NCBI RefSeq assembly: GCF_010501105.1
Contig: NZ_QVMQ01000003.1
Location: 1 to 64,000 of the forward strand
Origin: Dysgonomonas sp. 511
Lineage (GTDB): Bacteria; Bacteroidota; Bacteroidia; Bacteroidales; Dysgonomonadaceae
Reading direction: 5' to 3'
DNA length: 64,000 bases
How positions within the stretch are numbered: the stretch's first letter is position 1; each line of letters opens with the position of its first letter. The notes beneath the pieces are model-generated. The model searched no databases and was not told where the DNA came from. It saw only the letters and a list, made by a program, of their open reading frames with translations. The translations under genes and the position numbers were made by a program. Positions 43,736-53,649 of the stretch are shown piece after piece.

Positions 43736-44413
43736 TCAGAAAATCATCTTATACCCTACCCCTCGGATGTTGATTATCTGTACACGGTTGTCGAGGCTCA
43801 ACTTTTTACGGAGTTTTACCATAAATACATGCAGGCTCCGTGTATTGAAGAAACTGTCGTCGCCCCACAGTTCCAGCAGTATGGCCTTATTTTCCACAAT
43901 ATTATTCTGATTGGAACACAGGCATTCGAGTATAGCCGATTCGCGATGTGATAAGATTTCCACTTTTTGGCTATGGCTAAGTTTCTGCATAAGAGGGTCG
44001 AATGTATATGCTCCTATTTCGTATATCTTATTTTTTGGTTTCTCAGTATTTACACGGTTGAGCAAGGCCTTGATACGGACAATAAGCTCTTCCATACCAA
44101 ACGGTTTTTTCAGATAGTCGTTCCCTCCTATTTCGAAGCCTTGAACCACATCATCTGTTTTCGATTTTGCACTAAGGAAAAGAATTGGCGTAACCTTGTC
44201 GCTCTGGCGTATAAGCTGGGTCATACTGAATCCGTCGAGTTTGGGCATCATTATGTCAGCCACTACGATGTCGGGGTTGGTTTTATGGAACAGCTCCAAC
44301 CCCTCATTGCCATTCGCAGCACATTCTACTTCAAAATCCCTCTTTTCCAATGTGTCTTTTATAATCATCGACAAAGCAGGCTCATCTTCTACCAACAAAA
44401 CTTTTATTTTCAT
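43736..44413 (-). CDS. rprY: OmpR-family response regulator RprY
   Basis: 225 aa. Receiver domain with phospho-acceptor Asp 53 (VVADIMMPKLDGF), acidic pocket VEDE, Thr/Ser and Lys in FLSAKSK and LKKPFG. A winged-helix DNA-binding domain (about 130-225) ends NIRGVGYKMIF. It overlaps the kinase gene by 4 bp. Symbol assigned by likeness to Bacteroides RprXY. Confidence 0.9.
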   Translation of the reverse strand: MKIKVLLVEDEPALSMIIKDTLEKRDFEVECAANGNEGLELFHKTNPDIVVADIMMPKLDGFSMTQLIRQSDKVTPILFLSAKSKTDDVVQGFEIGGNDYLKKPFGMEELIVRIKALLNRVNTEKPKNKIYEIGAYTFDPLMQKLSHSQKVEILSHRESAILECLCSNQNNIVENKAILLELWGDDSFFNTRSLHVFMVKLRKKLSLDNRVQIINIRGVGYKMIF

Positions 44414-45804
44414 ACAACTTCTATTATAAAGTGTGATCCCCTACCCTCTTTGCTATCCACCTGTATTTTCCATCCGTGTTTCTCCACTATTGTCTTCACA
44501 TACGACAAGCCCAAGCCATAGCCTTTCACATTGTGGATATTCCCCGTAGAAACCCGGTAAAACTTATCGAAAATCCTATCCTGTACTCCGTTAGGGATAC
44601 CGATACCATTGTCGGATACAGACACTATTTTCTTCCCGCCTTCCTTATATGCCGACAGCTTAATAAACACACTATCGCCGGAATATTTTACAGCATTTTC
44701 TATCAGGTTGCTCATTATGTTCATAAAATGGATTTTGTCTCCTCTTATTTCCAAATCGGGCGGGGTTATTTCTATCTCTATTTCTATCGGTTTAGGAGCA
44801 TTTAGGAGGAATTTGTTCCTTTGGTCTTCAAATATTTCTGCCAGATGGATGTCGACAGGGTTCAATTTGAGGTTCTTACGCTCTTCTACCGACATATTGA
44901 GTATCTGCTCTACGAGGCTGTTCAAGTACATAAGCTGGTCTTTGGATATAGATAGGTATTTATCTCTCTTTTCAGAATCGTCACCTATTCCGAAATTCTG
45001 TAAGCCATCTATCGCTGCGTAGGTTACTGAGATAGGTGTTTTGAGTTCATGCGTCATATTATTGATAAAATCCCCCTTTATTTCATCTATTGTCTTCTGC
45101 CGCAATATTATCCTCAGCAAATAAACATACGATATGATAAGCAGCGCGACCATAAGCACCGAAATGGCTACAAGCCCAAGCATACTTTTGAATATATGCC
45201 AACGGGGCTGTTTCAGGTATAAATGATAAGCTTGCTTTTTATCTTCGGAGAAAGGAAAGACAAATTCTTCGTATTTCACTCTTTCATTTTGCGAAATATC
45301 TTCCGGCAACCGCATCAGTACTGAATCGGTTTCTATATTGACACACTCCAGGTAATAAGGGATATTTATTTCCAGAGAACTTAATTCAGCATGCAGTAAA
45401 CTGTCGAACCGGAGGAAATCAATAGCTTTTAATGTATCGACAGTACGATGAAACCCTTGCTGTACCGATACATTCATACTCTTTGCATCGTCCCATATTT
45501 TAACACCGTCTTCGCGCGTACTTTCTATCCTGACCACTACATCGGGCATAATGACACCAGGATAGTGAAGAACCTTATTCTGATTTTGTATAGGTATGCT
45601 ATCGTCCTTCTGCAATTCGTGTATTGTGGTAATACGCATTGCTATTTCTTTGAAATCGGCATTACCCAGCGCTGTCATTATTGCCGCCTCCATCTTATCA
45701 TATTGTTCGTTGTGGAAGCTGACAAGCCAATATGCCTGATACCCGCATACCAGTACAAGCATAAGTAAGATGAAAAATGCAATGGATTTTATACGGAATT
45801 TCAT
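44410..45804 (-). CDS. rprX: Sensor histidine kinase RprX
   Basis: 464 aa inner-membrane kinase. TM1 (FFILLMLVLVCGYQAYWLV), a periplasmic sensor of about 175 residues, TM2 (LVAISVLMVALLIISYVYLL), a HisKA site NNMTHELKTPIS near 250, N-box LIENAVKYS, and DNGIGIP and GYGLGLSYV ATP motifs. Translationally coupled to rprY. A MITE ends 16 bp upstream of the ATG, so the native promoter must read through it or has been replaced. Confidence 0.92.
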   Translation of the reverse strand: MKFRIKSIAFFILLMLVLVCGYQAYWLVSFHNEQYDKMEAAIMTALGNADFKEIAMRITTIHELQKDDSIPIQNQNKVLHYPGVIMPDVVVRIESTREDGVKIWDDAKSMNVSVQQGFHRTVDTLKAIDFLRFDSLLHAELSSLEINIPYYLECVNIETDSVLMRLPEDISQNERVKYEEFVFPFSEDKKQAYHLYLKQPRWHIFKSMLGLVAISVLMVALLIISYVYLLRIILRQKTIDEIKGDFINNMTHELKTPISVTYAAIDGLQNFGIGDDSEKRDKYLSISKDQLMYLNSLVEQILNMSVEERKNLKLNPVDIHLAEIFEDQRNKFLLNAPKPIEIEIEITPPDLEIRGDKIHFMNIMSNLIENAVKYSGDSVFIKLSAYKEGGKKIVSVSDNGIGIPNGVQDRIFDKFYRVSTGNIHNVKGYGLGLSYVKTIVEKHGWKIQVDSKEGRGSHFIIEVV

Positions 45805-45820
45805 AAGGTGAAAGCAATTA

Positions 45821-46014
45821 GAGTCTGTTTAAATTTTATAGCAAATCTTTTTTATAGCTGTTTTTAGATGGATTTTATGTATTTTACTTGCTGGTTTAGC
45901 GGGCTAAACCGAGAGCAAAATGTGGAAAATACGCTAAAAAGAGCATAAAAAAGTTGCTAAGAACTATACTAAAGAACCTATAAGAAATATTTTCGCTAAA
46001 ATTTAAACTGGCTC
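45821..46014 (+). mobile_element. 194-bp MITE copy C
   Basis: Intact copy in the same orientation as A and D. GAGTCTGTTTAAATTTTA at the left, TTTAAACTGGCTC at the right, TTA on both flanks (45818-45820, 46015-46017), and the central GGTTTAGCGGGCTAAACC palindrome. It lies between the divergent rprX and pflB genes. Confidence 0.88.
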
Positions 46015-46127
46015 TTAGTACATGTACAAAAATACAAAACAGAGGCTTTACTTGAAATAGCGATAACACTATATAACAAAACTCACCATTTCGATAGTTA
46101 TTATTTATCAGCTATTATCATTATTTT

Positions 46128-46159
46128 TTTGTAAATACAAGCTTTGTGTCGTACCTTTG
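46128..46159 (+). promoter_or_regulatory. pflB promoter TTTG-N20-TACCTTTG, with a long leader
   Basis: TTTG (46128-46131) and TACCTTTG (46152-46159) are exactly 20 bp apart. Transcription would leave a leader of about 170 nt before the ATG at 46336. In it CAATACC (46174-46180) can pair with GGTATTG (46259-46265), closing a roughly 90-nt structure. A regulatory leader for an oxygen-sensitive pathway is possible. Confidence 0.7.
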
Positions 46160-46335
46160 TAGTCCCTTATTAACAATACCGGAAATAACAGAGAGATTTA
46201 GTTTTGCAGGCTGGAATAAATATCAATTCTGCCCGATTCTGACAAAGGTTTGGACACTGGTATTGCTTCTCCCTTCCATCAAATAAGGCTTCTCGGTTAT
46301 CTACGGAAAAATTTATTTTTTATTACTAAATAACT

Positions 46336-48567
46336 ATGGAAGCTTATAGAGATTTTAAAGGTACGAAGTGGAAAGACAAAATTGAAGTAAACGATTTTAT
46401 TCTTAAAAATTACACGGAATATACCGGCGACGAATCTTTTCTTGAAGGTGCAACAGAAGCAACAACCAAACTATGGGACAAGCTAAGCGAAATGTTCAAA
46501 ACAGAAAAGGAAAAAGGCGTTTATGATGCAGAAACAAAAATTCCTTCGCAGATAGATGCGTATGGAGCCGGCTATATCGACAAAGACCTGGAAAAAATAG
46601 TAGGTGTGCAAACCGACAAACCTCTCAAAAGAGCCATCTTCCCTAACGGTGGGCTTCGCATGGTACAACAAAGCCTCAAGGAATACGGATACGAACTGGA
46701 TCCTATTACTACCGAAATATTTACAAAATACCGCAAAACGCATAACGAAGGGGTATTTTCTGCATACACCGACAGTATCCGTCGCGCACGCAGCAACGGT
46801 TTGTTGACCGGCCTGCCCGATGCTTACGGACGCGGACGCATTATCGGCGACTACCGCCGTATTGCACTTTATGGTGTAGACCGCCTGATGGCTGAGCGCG
46901 AAAAGCGTTACAAAGAGTGTGATCCTATTGTGATGACAGACGAATTGATCCGCTTGCGCGAAGAACTGAATACGCAAATATCTGCACTGAAAGCGCTAAA
47001 ACGTATGGCTGCTTCTTATGGCTTCGACATCTCGAACCCTGCAAAGAATGCACAAGAAGCAATCCAATGGACATACTTCGGTTATCTGGGTGCTATCAAA
47101 GACCAGAACGGTGCGGCAATGAGCCTGGGACGTGTAACTACTTTCCTCGACATATATATTGAACGCGACCTCAGAGAAGGCGTGATTACAGAGCGAGAAG
47201 CACAGGAAATGATAGACCATTTCGTAATGAAGCTTCGCATCGTCCGTTTCCTCCGTACCAACGAATACAACGAACTGTTCTCGGGAGATCCTGTATGGGT
47301 AACCGAATCGCTGGGTGGTATGACCAACCAAGGACGTTCGATGGTAACTAAGAATAGCTACCGTATGCTGCACACACTGTACAACCTGGGGCCTGCACCT
47401 GAGCCAAACCTTACTGTTCTTTGGAGCGAACGTTTGCCGGAGGCCTGGAAGAAATATTGCGCGAAGGTATCTATCGACACATCGTCGCTACAATATGAGA
47501 ATGACGACCTGATGCGTCCGCAACTGGGTGACGACTATGGTATTGCCTGCTGTGTATCTCCTATGCGTATCGGTCACCAGATGCAGTTTTTCGGAGCACG
47601 TGCCAACCTGCCTAAAGCATTGCTTTATACTATCAATGGAGGTAAGGACGAGAAAACAAAAGCACAGGTATTGCCTAAGCACTGGGTAGAAAAAGTATCA
47701 GGCGATTACCTTGACTTTGATGAAGTATGGGAAAAATTTGACCGTACGCTCGACTGGGTTGCCGAAACGTATGTAAAAGCATTGAATATCATCCACTATA
47801 TGCACGATAAATATTCGTACGAAGCACTCGAAATGGCTTTGCACGATGTAGATATTGTCCGTACACAAGCATTCGGTGTATCAGGGCTTTCTATTATTGC
47901 CGACTCGTTTGCCGCTATTAAATATGGTAAGGTACGCATAATAAGGGATGCTGACGGCGATGCAGTCGATTATGTAAACGAAGGCAGCTATGTACCGTTC
48001 GGAAACAATGACGACAATACCGACCAGTTTGCAATAGACATCGTAGAAACGTTTATGAACAAAATCCGTAAGCGTAAGATGTATAAAGATGCAATCCCTA
48101 CCCAATCGGTATTGACTATTACTTCGAATGTAGTATATGGTAAGAAAACAGGTAATACGCCTGATGGACGCCGCGACGGAACACCTTTTGCTCCGGGTGC
48201 AAACCCTATGCACGGACGCGACACCAAAGGCGCTGTAGCATCGCTTTCGTCTGTGGCCAAACTACCTTTCGAACATGCCAACGACGGTATTTCTTATACA
48301 TTTGCCATTACCCCTAACACATTGGGTAAGAACAAGGACGAAGAGGCTCAAAACCTTTCGGGATTACTCGATGGATACTTCCTGCAAACAGGGCATCACC
48401 TGAATGTAAATGTATTCGACCGCGAACTGCTGGTAGATGCAATGGAGCATCCTGAGAATTATCCTCAGCTTACAATCCGTGTTTCGGGCTATGCTGTCAA
48501 CTTTGTAAAACTGACTCGTGAGCAGCAGTTGGATGTGATAAACAGAACGATAACAACTACTATTTAA
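46336..48567 (+). CDS. pflB: Formate C-acetyltransferase (pyruvate formate-lyase)
   Basis: 743-aa glycyl-radical enzyme turning pyruvate and CoA into acetyl-CoA and formate under anoxia. Active-site Cys pair in [12 protein letters not shown] near 405; radical Gly in RVSGYAVNF near 718. Full length for the family. The activase gene follows after 113 bp. Confidence 0.97.
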   Translation: MEAYRDFKGTKWKDKIEVNDFILKNYTEYTGDESFLEGATEATTKLWDKLSEMFKTEKEKGVYDAETKIPSQIDAYGAGYIDKDLEKIVGVQTDKPLKRAIFPNGGLRMVQQSLKEYGYELDPITTEIFTKYRKTHNEGVFSAYTDSIRRARSNGLLTGLPDAYGRGRIIGDYRRIALYGVDRLMAEREKRYKECDPIVMTDELIRLREELNTQISALKALKRMAASYGFDISNPAKNAQEAIQWTYFGYLGAIKDQNGAAMSLGRVTTFLDIYIERDLREGVITEREAQEMIDHFVMKLRIVRFLRTNEYNELFSGDPVWVTESLGGMTNQGRSMVTKNSYRMLHTLYNLGPAPEPNLTVLWSERLPEAWKKYCAKVSIDTSSLQYENDDLMRPQLGDDYGIACCVSPMRIGHQMQFFGARANLPKALLYTINGGKDEKTKAQVLPKHWVEKVSGDYLDFDEVWEKFDRTLDWVAETYVKALNIIHYMHDKYSYEALEMALHDVDIVRTQAFGVSGLSIIADSFAAIKYGKVRIIRDADGDAVDYVNEGSYVPFGNNDDNTDQFAIDIVETFMNKIRKRKMYKDAIPTQSVLTITSNVVYGKKTGNTPDGRRDGTPFAPGANPMHGRDTKGAVASLSSVAKLPFEHANDGISYTFAITPNTLGKNKDEEAQNLSGLLDGYFLQTGHHLNVNVFDRELLVDAMEHPENYPQLTIRVSGYAVNFVKLTREQQLDVINRTITTTI

Positions 48568-48579
48568 TATAGTTACTAA

Positions 48580-48676
48580 GTTACAAGTTACGAGTTACAA
48601 GTCATTTAGTGATATTGTAGCTCGTAATTGTTTTATAAAACAAAATCTTGTAACTTGTAACCTCGTAACTTGTAAC
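48580..48676. repeat. Inverted GTTACAAG repeats between pflB and pflA
   Basis: GTTACAAGTTACGAG (48580-48594) is perfectly mirrored by CTCGTAACTTGTAAC (48662-48676); extra GTTACAAG/CTTGTAAC units lie in between. This could fold as a long hairpin attenuating read-through into pflA. Similar units sit before alaS. Confidence 0.6.
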
Positions 48677-48680
48677 TGAT

Positions 48681-49397
48681 ATGAACGGCTATATACACTC
48701 ATTCGAATCCTTCGGGACAAAAGACGGCCCAGGCATCCGTTTTGTATTCTTCCTGCAAGGCTGCCCGCTGCGTTGCCTTTACTGTCATAATCCTGATACA
48801 TGGAATATGAAGGACAATACCTATGAGATGGCTCCACAAGAGGCGTTTGCCGAAGTGGTCAAGGTAAAGAATTTCGTAAAAGGGGGTGTGACCGTTTCGG
48901 GTGGAGAGCCTTTGCTGCAACCCGATTTTATCCTCGAACTTTTCCGTTTGTGCAAGCAGGAAGGTATGCACACAGCTATAGATACATCGGGATATATATT
49001 CAACGATAAGGTAAAAACTGTTTTAGATCAAACAGACTTGGTACTTCTCGATGTAAAACATATCAATCCTAAGAAATACGAGGAACTCACTACACGTCCT
49101 TTAGAGCCTACATTACGATTTATAGAATACCTTGCCGAAATAAACAAACCCGTTTGGGTGCGTTATGTACTTGTACCCGGCTATAGCAACGATGAGCAAG
49201 ACCTTAACGATTGGGCAAGATATATTTCCGGCTTCAGTAATGTAGAACGTGTAGACATACTGCCATTCCACCAAATGGGTATCCACAAGTGGGAAAAGAT
49301 GGAAAAGGATTATAAACTAAAAGAAGTACAGCCTCCTACAAATGAAGAGATAAAGCAGGCGGAGGAGATTTTTAAGAATCACGGATTACCTGTGTGA
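48681..49397 (+). CDS. pflA: Pyruvate formate-lyase-activating enzyme (radical SAM)
   Basis: 238 aa. Radical-SAM cluster motif FLQGCPLRCLYCHNP (CxxxCxxC), GGEPLLQ SAM-binding loop, and HQMGIHKWE near the C-terminus. It abstracts H from the PFL glycine. Convergent with the HD gene, stops 29 bp apart. Confidence 0.96.
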   Translation: MNGYIHSFESFGTKDGPGIRFVFFLQGCPLRCLYCHNPDTWNMKDNTYEMAPQEAFAEVVKVKNFVKGGVTVSGGEPLLQPDFILELFRLCKQEGMHTAIDTSGYIFNDKVKTVLDQTDLVLLDVKHINPKKYEELTTRPLEPTLRFIEYLAEINKPVWVRYVLVPGYSNDEQDLNDWARYISGFSNVERVDILPFHQMGIHKWEKMEKDYKLKEVQPPTNEEIKQAEEIFKNHGLPV

Positions 49398-49425
49398 CAA
49401 GCCCCCTCAATCCCCCAAGGGGAAC

Positions 49426-50652
49426 TTACAATCGCATATAGGTAAAATAATATTTCTCCACCTTCTTCGATAACAATTGAATATTCAGCATATCCGATGC
49501 CTCGGAAATATCTTTTATTGTACCATCATTGTACAATATATCTATGCTGTCGTCTACCTCACTATACATATTCGTATAAACGATGTCGGAAGAGCAGAAG
49601 TAAGAAGCCTCTTCCTCGGTGATAGAAAACTCGTGCATATAATTCTTTATATACCCATCCATTTTTTCGGCTGGCAACGGCGCATTCGATATCTCTATCT
49701 TAAACAGTTTCCTGTTTATCAGGCACGAACTAAGTTTGGACAAAACGACATCCTCATGGTCTATCCATACTTTCAGCGCACACCAGATATCATTATCATC
49801 CAGATTTACAAAGTGCTGCAAAACTTCTTGCTTATTTTCTTCGAAAAACACTGCATCAACATTTTTCTCTAAAAAGTACAGCAAAGATGGCGATGCAAAC
49901 AACTTCTCTCCTTTTTGCACAAGGTATTTAGCACGGCGAAAAGTGCTTATCATCATTTTTTCGGCAGCCACAGCCGTCTTGTGCAGATACACCTGCCAGT
50001 ACATAAGCCTGCGAGCCATCAGGAAGTTTTCGATAGAGTATATCCCTTTTGCCTCCACCACCAGACGGTCGTTTTTCAGGTCGAGCATCTTGATTATACG
50101 TGCCGAACCTATATTGCCTTCCGTCACACCTGTAAAGAAGCTGTCGCGGCGGAGGTAATCGAGTCGGTCTACATCGAGTTGCCCACTGACGAGTTGGTGC
50201 AAGAATCTTTTCGGGTATTCGTCTTTGAATATTGATATGCTAATATCCAACGCTCCCTTCATCTCCTCGTTGAGCATTTGCATTATAGCCAGCGATAGTC
50301 TTTCGTGACGTACACCATGCATCAATGTATATTCCAATACATGCGAAAACGGGCCATGCCCTACATCGTGCAACAGTATGCAAGCCATTGCCCCATTTGC
50401 TTCCTCGGGTGTTATTTCATGCCCCCTTGCACGCAAGTTGTTTATGGCTTCGCTCATAAGGTACATAGCGCCAATAGAATGGTGTAGCCGTGTATGTTGC
50501 GCACCGGGATATACAAAAGAAGCCAGCCCCAGTTGTTTTATCTGTTGCAGGCGTTGAACTACGGGGTGCTGAATAAGGTTGTATAAGAAGGTATTGGGAA
50601 TAGTTATAAAACCAAATACCGGATCGTTTATTATTTTTTTTCTTTCTGCCAT
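49426..50652 (-). CDS. HD-domain phosphohydrolase, dGTPase-like
   Basis: 408 aa. HD metal site built from RLHHSIGAMYLM, LLHDVGHGPFSH and DRLDYLRRD. This is the deoxyguanosinetriphosphate triphosphohydrolase/SAMHD1-like branch found widely in Bacteroidetes. Nucleotide hydrolysis is likely; exact substrate unknown. Confidence 0.9.
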   Translation of the reverse strand: MAERKKIINDPVFGFITIPNTFLYNLIQHPVVQRLQQIKQLGLASFVYPGAQHTRLHHSIGAMYLMSEAINNLRARGHEITPEEANGAMACILLHDVGHGPFSHVLEYTLMHGVRHERLSLAIMQMLNEEMKGALDISISIFKDEYPKRFLHQLVSGQLDVDRLDYLRRDSFFTGVTEGNIGSARIIKMLDLKNDRLVVEAKGIYSIENFLMARRLMYWQVYLHKTAVAAEKMMISTFRRAKYLVQKGEKLFASPSLLYFLEKNVDAVFFEENKQEVLQHFVNLDDNDIWCALKVWIDHEDVVLSKLSSCLINRKLFKIEISNAPLPAEKMDGYIKNYMHEFSITEEEASYFCSSDIVYTNMYSEVDDSIDILYNDGTIKDISEASDMLNIQLLSKKVEKYYFTYMRL

Positions 50653-50799
50653 AATATATAAAAGAGCCTACAAAGTTAAAATTTTATCAAGACATACAAA
50701 CAGTCAGATACTATACTAAAAATTTTATCTGTTTCGATAAATGAAATGAATCAATATAATACGTCCGGAAAATGGCACGAAATACGCAAAGAGATTGAT

Positions 50800-50807
50800 T
50801 ATCTTTG
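50800..50807 (+). promoter_or_regulatory. -7 box TATCTTTG before a 35-codon ORF
   Basis: TAnnTTTG match 27 bp before the small ORF at 50834 and 182 bp before terC. Confidence 0.5.
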
Positions 50808-50833
50808 TTATATAAGGAAAGCTAAGTAAGAAT

Positions 50834-50941
50834 ATGAAAGGAAAATTAAAAAGGTTAGTTATCAAGATCAGGTATTATCTGGGATTGGATAAAACAGACG
50901 GAGATACTGTTATCAGGAATTATCTGGAAAAAGTTAATTGA
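50834..50941 (+). CDS. Possible 35-residue basic small protein upstream of terC
   Basis: ATG 50834 to TGA 50941: MKGKLKRLVIKIRYYLGLDK then an acidic-ended tail. The first half is a basic amphipathic helix, a style seen in conserved small proteins. It is preceded by a consensus -7 box and a purine-rich stretch (AAGGAAAG at 50815-50822). It could encode a protein or act as leader for terC; no homologue is known to me. Confidence 0.4.
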   Translation: MKGKLKRLVIKIRYYLGLDKTDGDTVIRNYLEKVN

Positions 50942-50988
50942 AATTTTCCATTTGTGATAAATTAGTTATTAAATTTGTCGCAAAAAAC

Positions 50989-51819
50989 ATGGAAATAATA
51001 GAAGTCTTTCTCTTGCCAAGTGCTTGGATTGCCCTACTGACACTGGCCTTTCTTGAAATAGTATTAGGAATAGACAACATTGTATTTTTGTCTATCATGT
51101 CATCGAAACTTCCGGCTAAGGAGCAACCCAAAGCCCGGACGACAGGCCTATTGTTGGCTATGGTTTTCAGGATATTATTATTATTCTGCATATCGTGGCT
51201 TATGAAACTTACGCAGCCCATATTTTCGTTCGACACAGCATGGTTCGACGGATCGGTTTCGGGGCAGAGCATAATCATCGGCGTCGGGGGCTTATTCCTA
51301 TTGTATAAAAGTGTAACCGAAATACACCACAAACTGGAAGGCGAAAACGATACCGTTAAAGCCAAATCGGGAACAAGCTTCGTTGGCGTTATAGTACAGA
51401 TAGTAGCACTCGATATTGTATTCTCGTTCGACAGTGTACTTACTGCCGTCGGCCTGGTCAGTTTCAGCGAATTTGGATATGCCGGAGCTATGGCTATTAT
51501 GGTAACGGCCGTTGTAATTGCTGTATTGGTAATGCTTCTGTTTTCGGGGCCTGTAAGCAAATTTGTCAACGAACACCCTACTATACAAATGCTTGGCTTA
51601 TCGTTTCTTATACTGATAGGAGTAATGCTTATAGTAGAATCGGCTCATTTGTCGCACATATCTGTTTTTGGCTCCACTGTAGGAGAAATACCGAAAGGCT
51701 ATATCTACTTTGCCATCGCATTCTCCCTGCTGGTAGAATTTCTGAATATGAAACTACAGAAGAAATCAACACCTGTAAAGCTTAAAGACTCGGAATTGAT
51801 AGAAGAGGAAAAAGAATAA
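50989..51819 (+). CDS. TerC-family integral membrane protein
   Basis: 276 aa from ATG 50989, the start matching family N-termini (IALLTLAFLEIVLGIDNIVFLS). Seven or so helices and the acidic pair LGIDN / VFSFDSVLTAVG typical of TerC/YkoY-like proteins, linked to metal (Mn2+) export or tellurite tolerance. A charged C-tail ends KDSELIEEEKE. Confidence 0.93.
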   Translation: MEIIEVFLLPSAWIALLTLAFLEIVLGIDNIVFLSIMSSKLPAKEQPKARTTGLLLAMVFRILLLFCISWLMKLTQPIFSFDTAWFDGSVSGQSIIIGVGGLFLLYKSVTEIHHKLEGENDTVKAKSGTSFVGVIVQIVALDIVFSFDSVLTAVGLVSFSEFGYAGAMAIMVTAVVIAVLVMLLFSGPVSKFVNEHPTIQMLGLSFLILIGVMLIVESAHLSHISVFGSTVGEIPKGYIYFAIAFSLLVEFLNMKLQKKSTPVKLKDSELIEEEKE

Positions 51820-51828
51820 TAACATTTC

Positions 51829-51867
51829 GCTGTTTCCTCTCTCAATTTATAGTGGGGAGGAAACAGC
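51829..51867. terminator. Bidirectional terminator, 11-bp perfect stem
   Basis: GCTGTTTCCTC (51829-51839) pairs with GAGGAAACAGC (51857-51867), between the convergent terC and M23 genes. Confidence 0.8.
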
Positions 51868-51881
51868 CAATACGAATTTAA

Positions 51882-53573
51882 TCAATACCTGAACTCATAT
51901 TCATATTTGCTTTCGTTGCCACAACCATCGGTTGCTATAAAGACAAACTTATGCTTTTGCCCTTTGGTCAATCGTGCGGCATCGAACTTGTAGCGATAGA
52001 AAGGAGATTTTACATCTTTCTCGAACAATACGAACTTTCCATCTATTGTTCCTTTATACGATGCTACCCCACTCTTATCATCCGAAATCCTGATCTTTAT
52101 TTCACGGGCTTTGACCCACGATGCCGGACTGACAGGGGTGATAACAGGAGCCTTGGTATCTGTTGTTATAGCATATGAATGCCCCAACTCGCGGATACGG
52201 GCAGTCACTTTTCCATTTTCATATTTGCCGCCTACCCAGCTATACCCACCTTTGGCATTGAGGCGGACAACACCATATTGCGATTTGTTGGCTATCGAAT
52301 CTTTTTTGAGGGCAATAGACATATCACAATAATTGTGTAAAGGCACAAAGGAGTCATTAACACTATATACGCTGGATAAATACCCTTTCTGTTCCGTTTT
52401 TTTCAACATGAAGCAAAGGTCATCGTATAAGAAATCTTTAGGTATGTTTATAGAAAAGCCGTCTGCCGCATAGTTATTGTCATTGTTCCAAACCATACGC
52501 GCAGTACATCTTCTTTTTTGCGGGATGGTCTGCTCCCTTCCTTTTACAAAGAAAGGATACTGCGTTTTGTTTCCATACAAATCTTCCAGTTCGTAGCGAA
52601 GGCTGTATATGCGGTTTTCATTTATATACAAATATCCATTATTAGCAGCTGTATATATAGGTAATTTGTTTCCTGGTTCGACAAACGATTTTTCGACAAA
52701 CTTTTTCGTCCTGTACCAATAGTCGAAGTCTGTCATGCTATTTATCATCCTCGTCCGGTTGAAGTCTACAGACGACACATCCGACGAAAATATCATTACA
52801 CTGTCGCAATAGAGCCTTACTTTCCTTACTCCATAAATATTAGCCGTTCCCGTCATCCGGTCGTATGCCGACACACCGAAACCGATTTTGCCCCATACCT
52901 CTACCGTATCTTTCCATTGGGCATAATTCCCGTTTTTGAGTACAGGTATATTTTTTCTGTAAATATCACGGCTAAATTCCACAGCACCCTCTTCGTTCAA
53001 CGGAAAAATAGCGATAGCGCGTATTTCCGGTGCACGGTTGTCTTTTATATCCATTTTGTAATATTCTATCGGATCCAGGGCTACATCGTCAGCCGTCTTT
53101 CTTATCTCGAAATGCACATGCGGGCCTCCCGACGAACCTGTATTGCCGCTATATGCTACCAGTTGTCCTTTTTTTACTGGTATTTCCGTTGGTTTAAGCC
53201 TCAGGTCTACCCTGAAACTTTCTTGCTCGTATTGCTTATCTTTCACATACTTCGCTATTTCGGGAGCATATTTTTCCAAGTGTCCGTATACGCTTGTATG
53301 CCCTGTTGCAGGATAGTCGATATATAGAGCCAGCCCATAACCCGACGGCGAAACCGATATACGCGATACATACCCATCTTCTATACTGTACACAGGCTTG
53401 TTGATAACACCTTCCGTTTTCAGATCGACACCCGTATGGAAATGGTTCGGGCGCAACTCGCCGAAGTTGGCGCTTAGTATTAGCGGTATATCGAGAGGCG
53501 AGCGGTATTTATGTTCTTGTGCCGAAATTGTAACAGCATATAGTATGGCAAGTAGAGTGATTATTCTTTTCAT
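51882..53573 (-). CDS. Secreted M23-family peptidase
   Basis: 563 aa. Signal peptide (MKRIITLLAILYAVTISA), M23 zinc peptidase domain early (about 30-165: PNHFHTGVDLKTEG and GGPHVHFEIRK with HxH), then about 390 residues of beta-rich, Ig-like material ending in an extended strand (NESKYEYEFRY). The architecture is common in Bacteroidetes; it probably trims peptidoglycan cross-links. Confidence 0.9.
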   Translation of the reverse strand: MKRIITLLAILYAVTISAQEHKYRSPLDIPLILSANFGELRPNHFHTGVDLKTEGVINKPVYSIEDGYVSRISVSPSGYGLALYIDYPATGHTSVYGHLEKYAPEIAKYVKDKQYEQESFRVDLRLKPTEIPVKKGQLVAYSGNTGSSGGPHVHFEIRKTADDVALDPIEYYKMDIKDNRAPEIRAIAIFPLNEEGAVEFSRDIYRKNIPVLKNGNYAQWKDTVEVWGKIGFGVSAYDRMTGTANIYGVRKVRLYCDSVMIFSSDVSSVDFNRTRMINSMTDFDYWYRTKKFVEKSFVEPGNKLPIYTAANNGYLYINENRIYSLRYELEDLYGNKTQYPFFVKGREQTIPQKRRCTARMVWNNDNNYAADGFSINIPKDFLYDDLCFMLKKTEQKGYLSSVYSVNDSFVPLHNYCDMSIALKKDSIANKSQYGVVRLNAKGGYSWVGGKYENGKVTARIRELGHSYAITTDTKAPVITPVSPASWVKAREIKIRISDDKSGVASYKGTIDGKFVLFEKDVKSPFYRYKFDAARLTKGQKHKFVFIATDGCGNESKYEYEFRY

Positions 53574-53649
53574 TTATATCTTTAAAAAAACAGGTGCAAA
53601 AGTAATCTATAAAAAGCTGATGAACAAAATATATATCTAAAAACCTCTT

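Noticed and set aside
49398..49425. C-rich/G-rich CCCCC...GGGG string between pflA and the HD gene
   Set aside because: The stem is too short and lacks a T run, so a terminator call is not supported.
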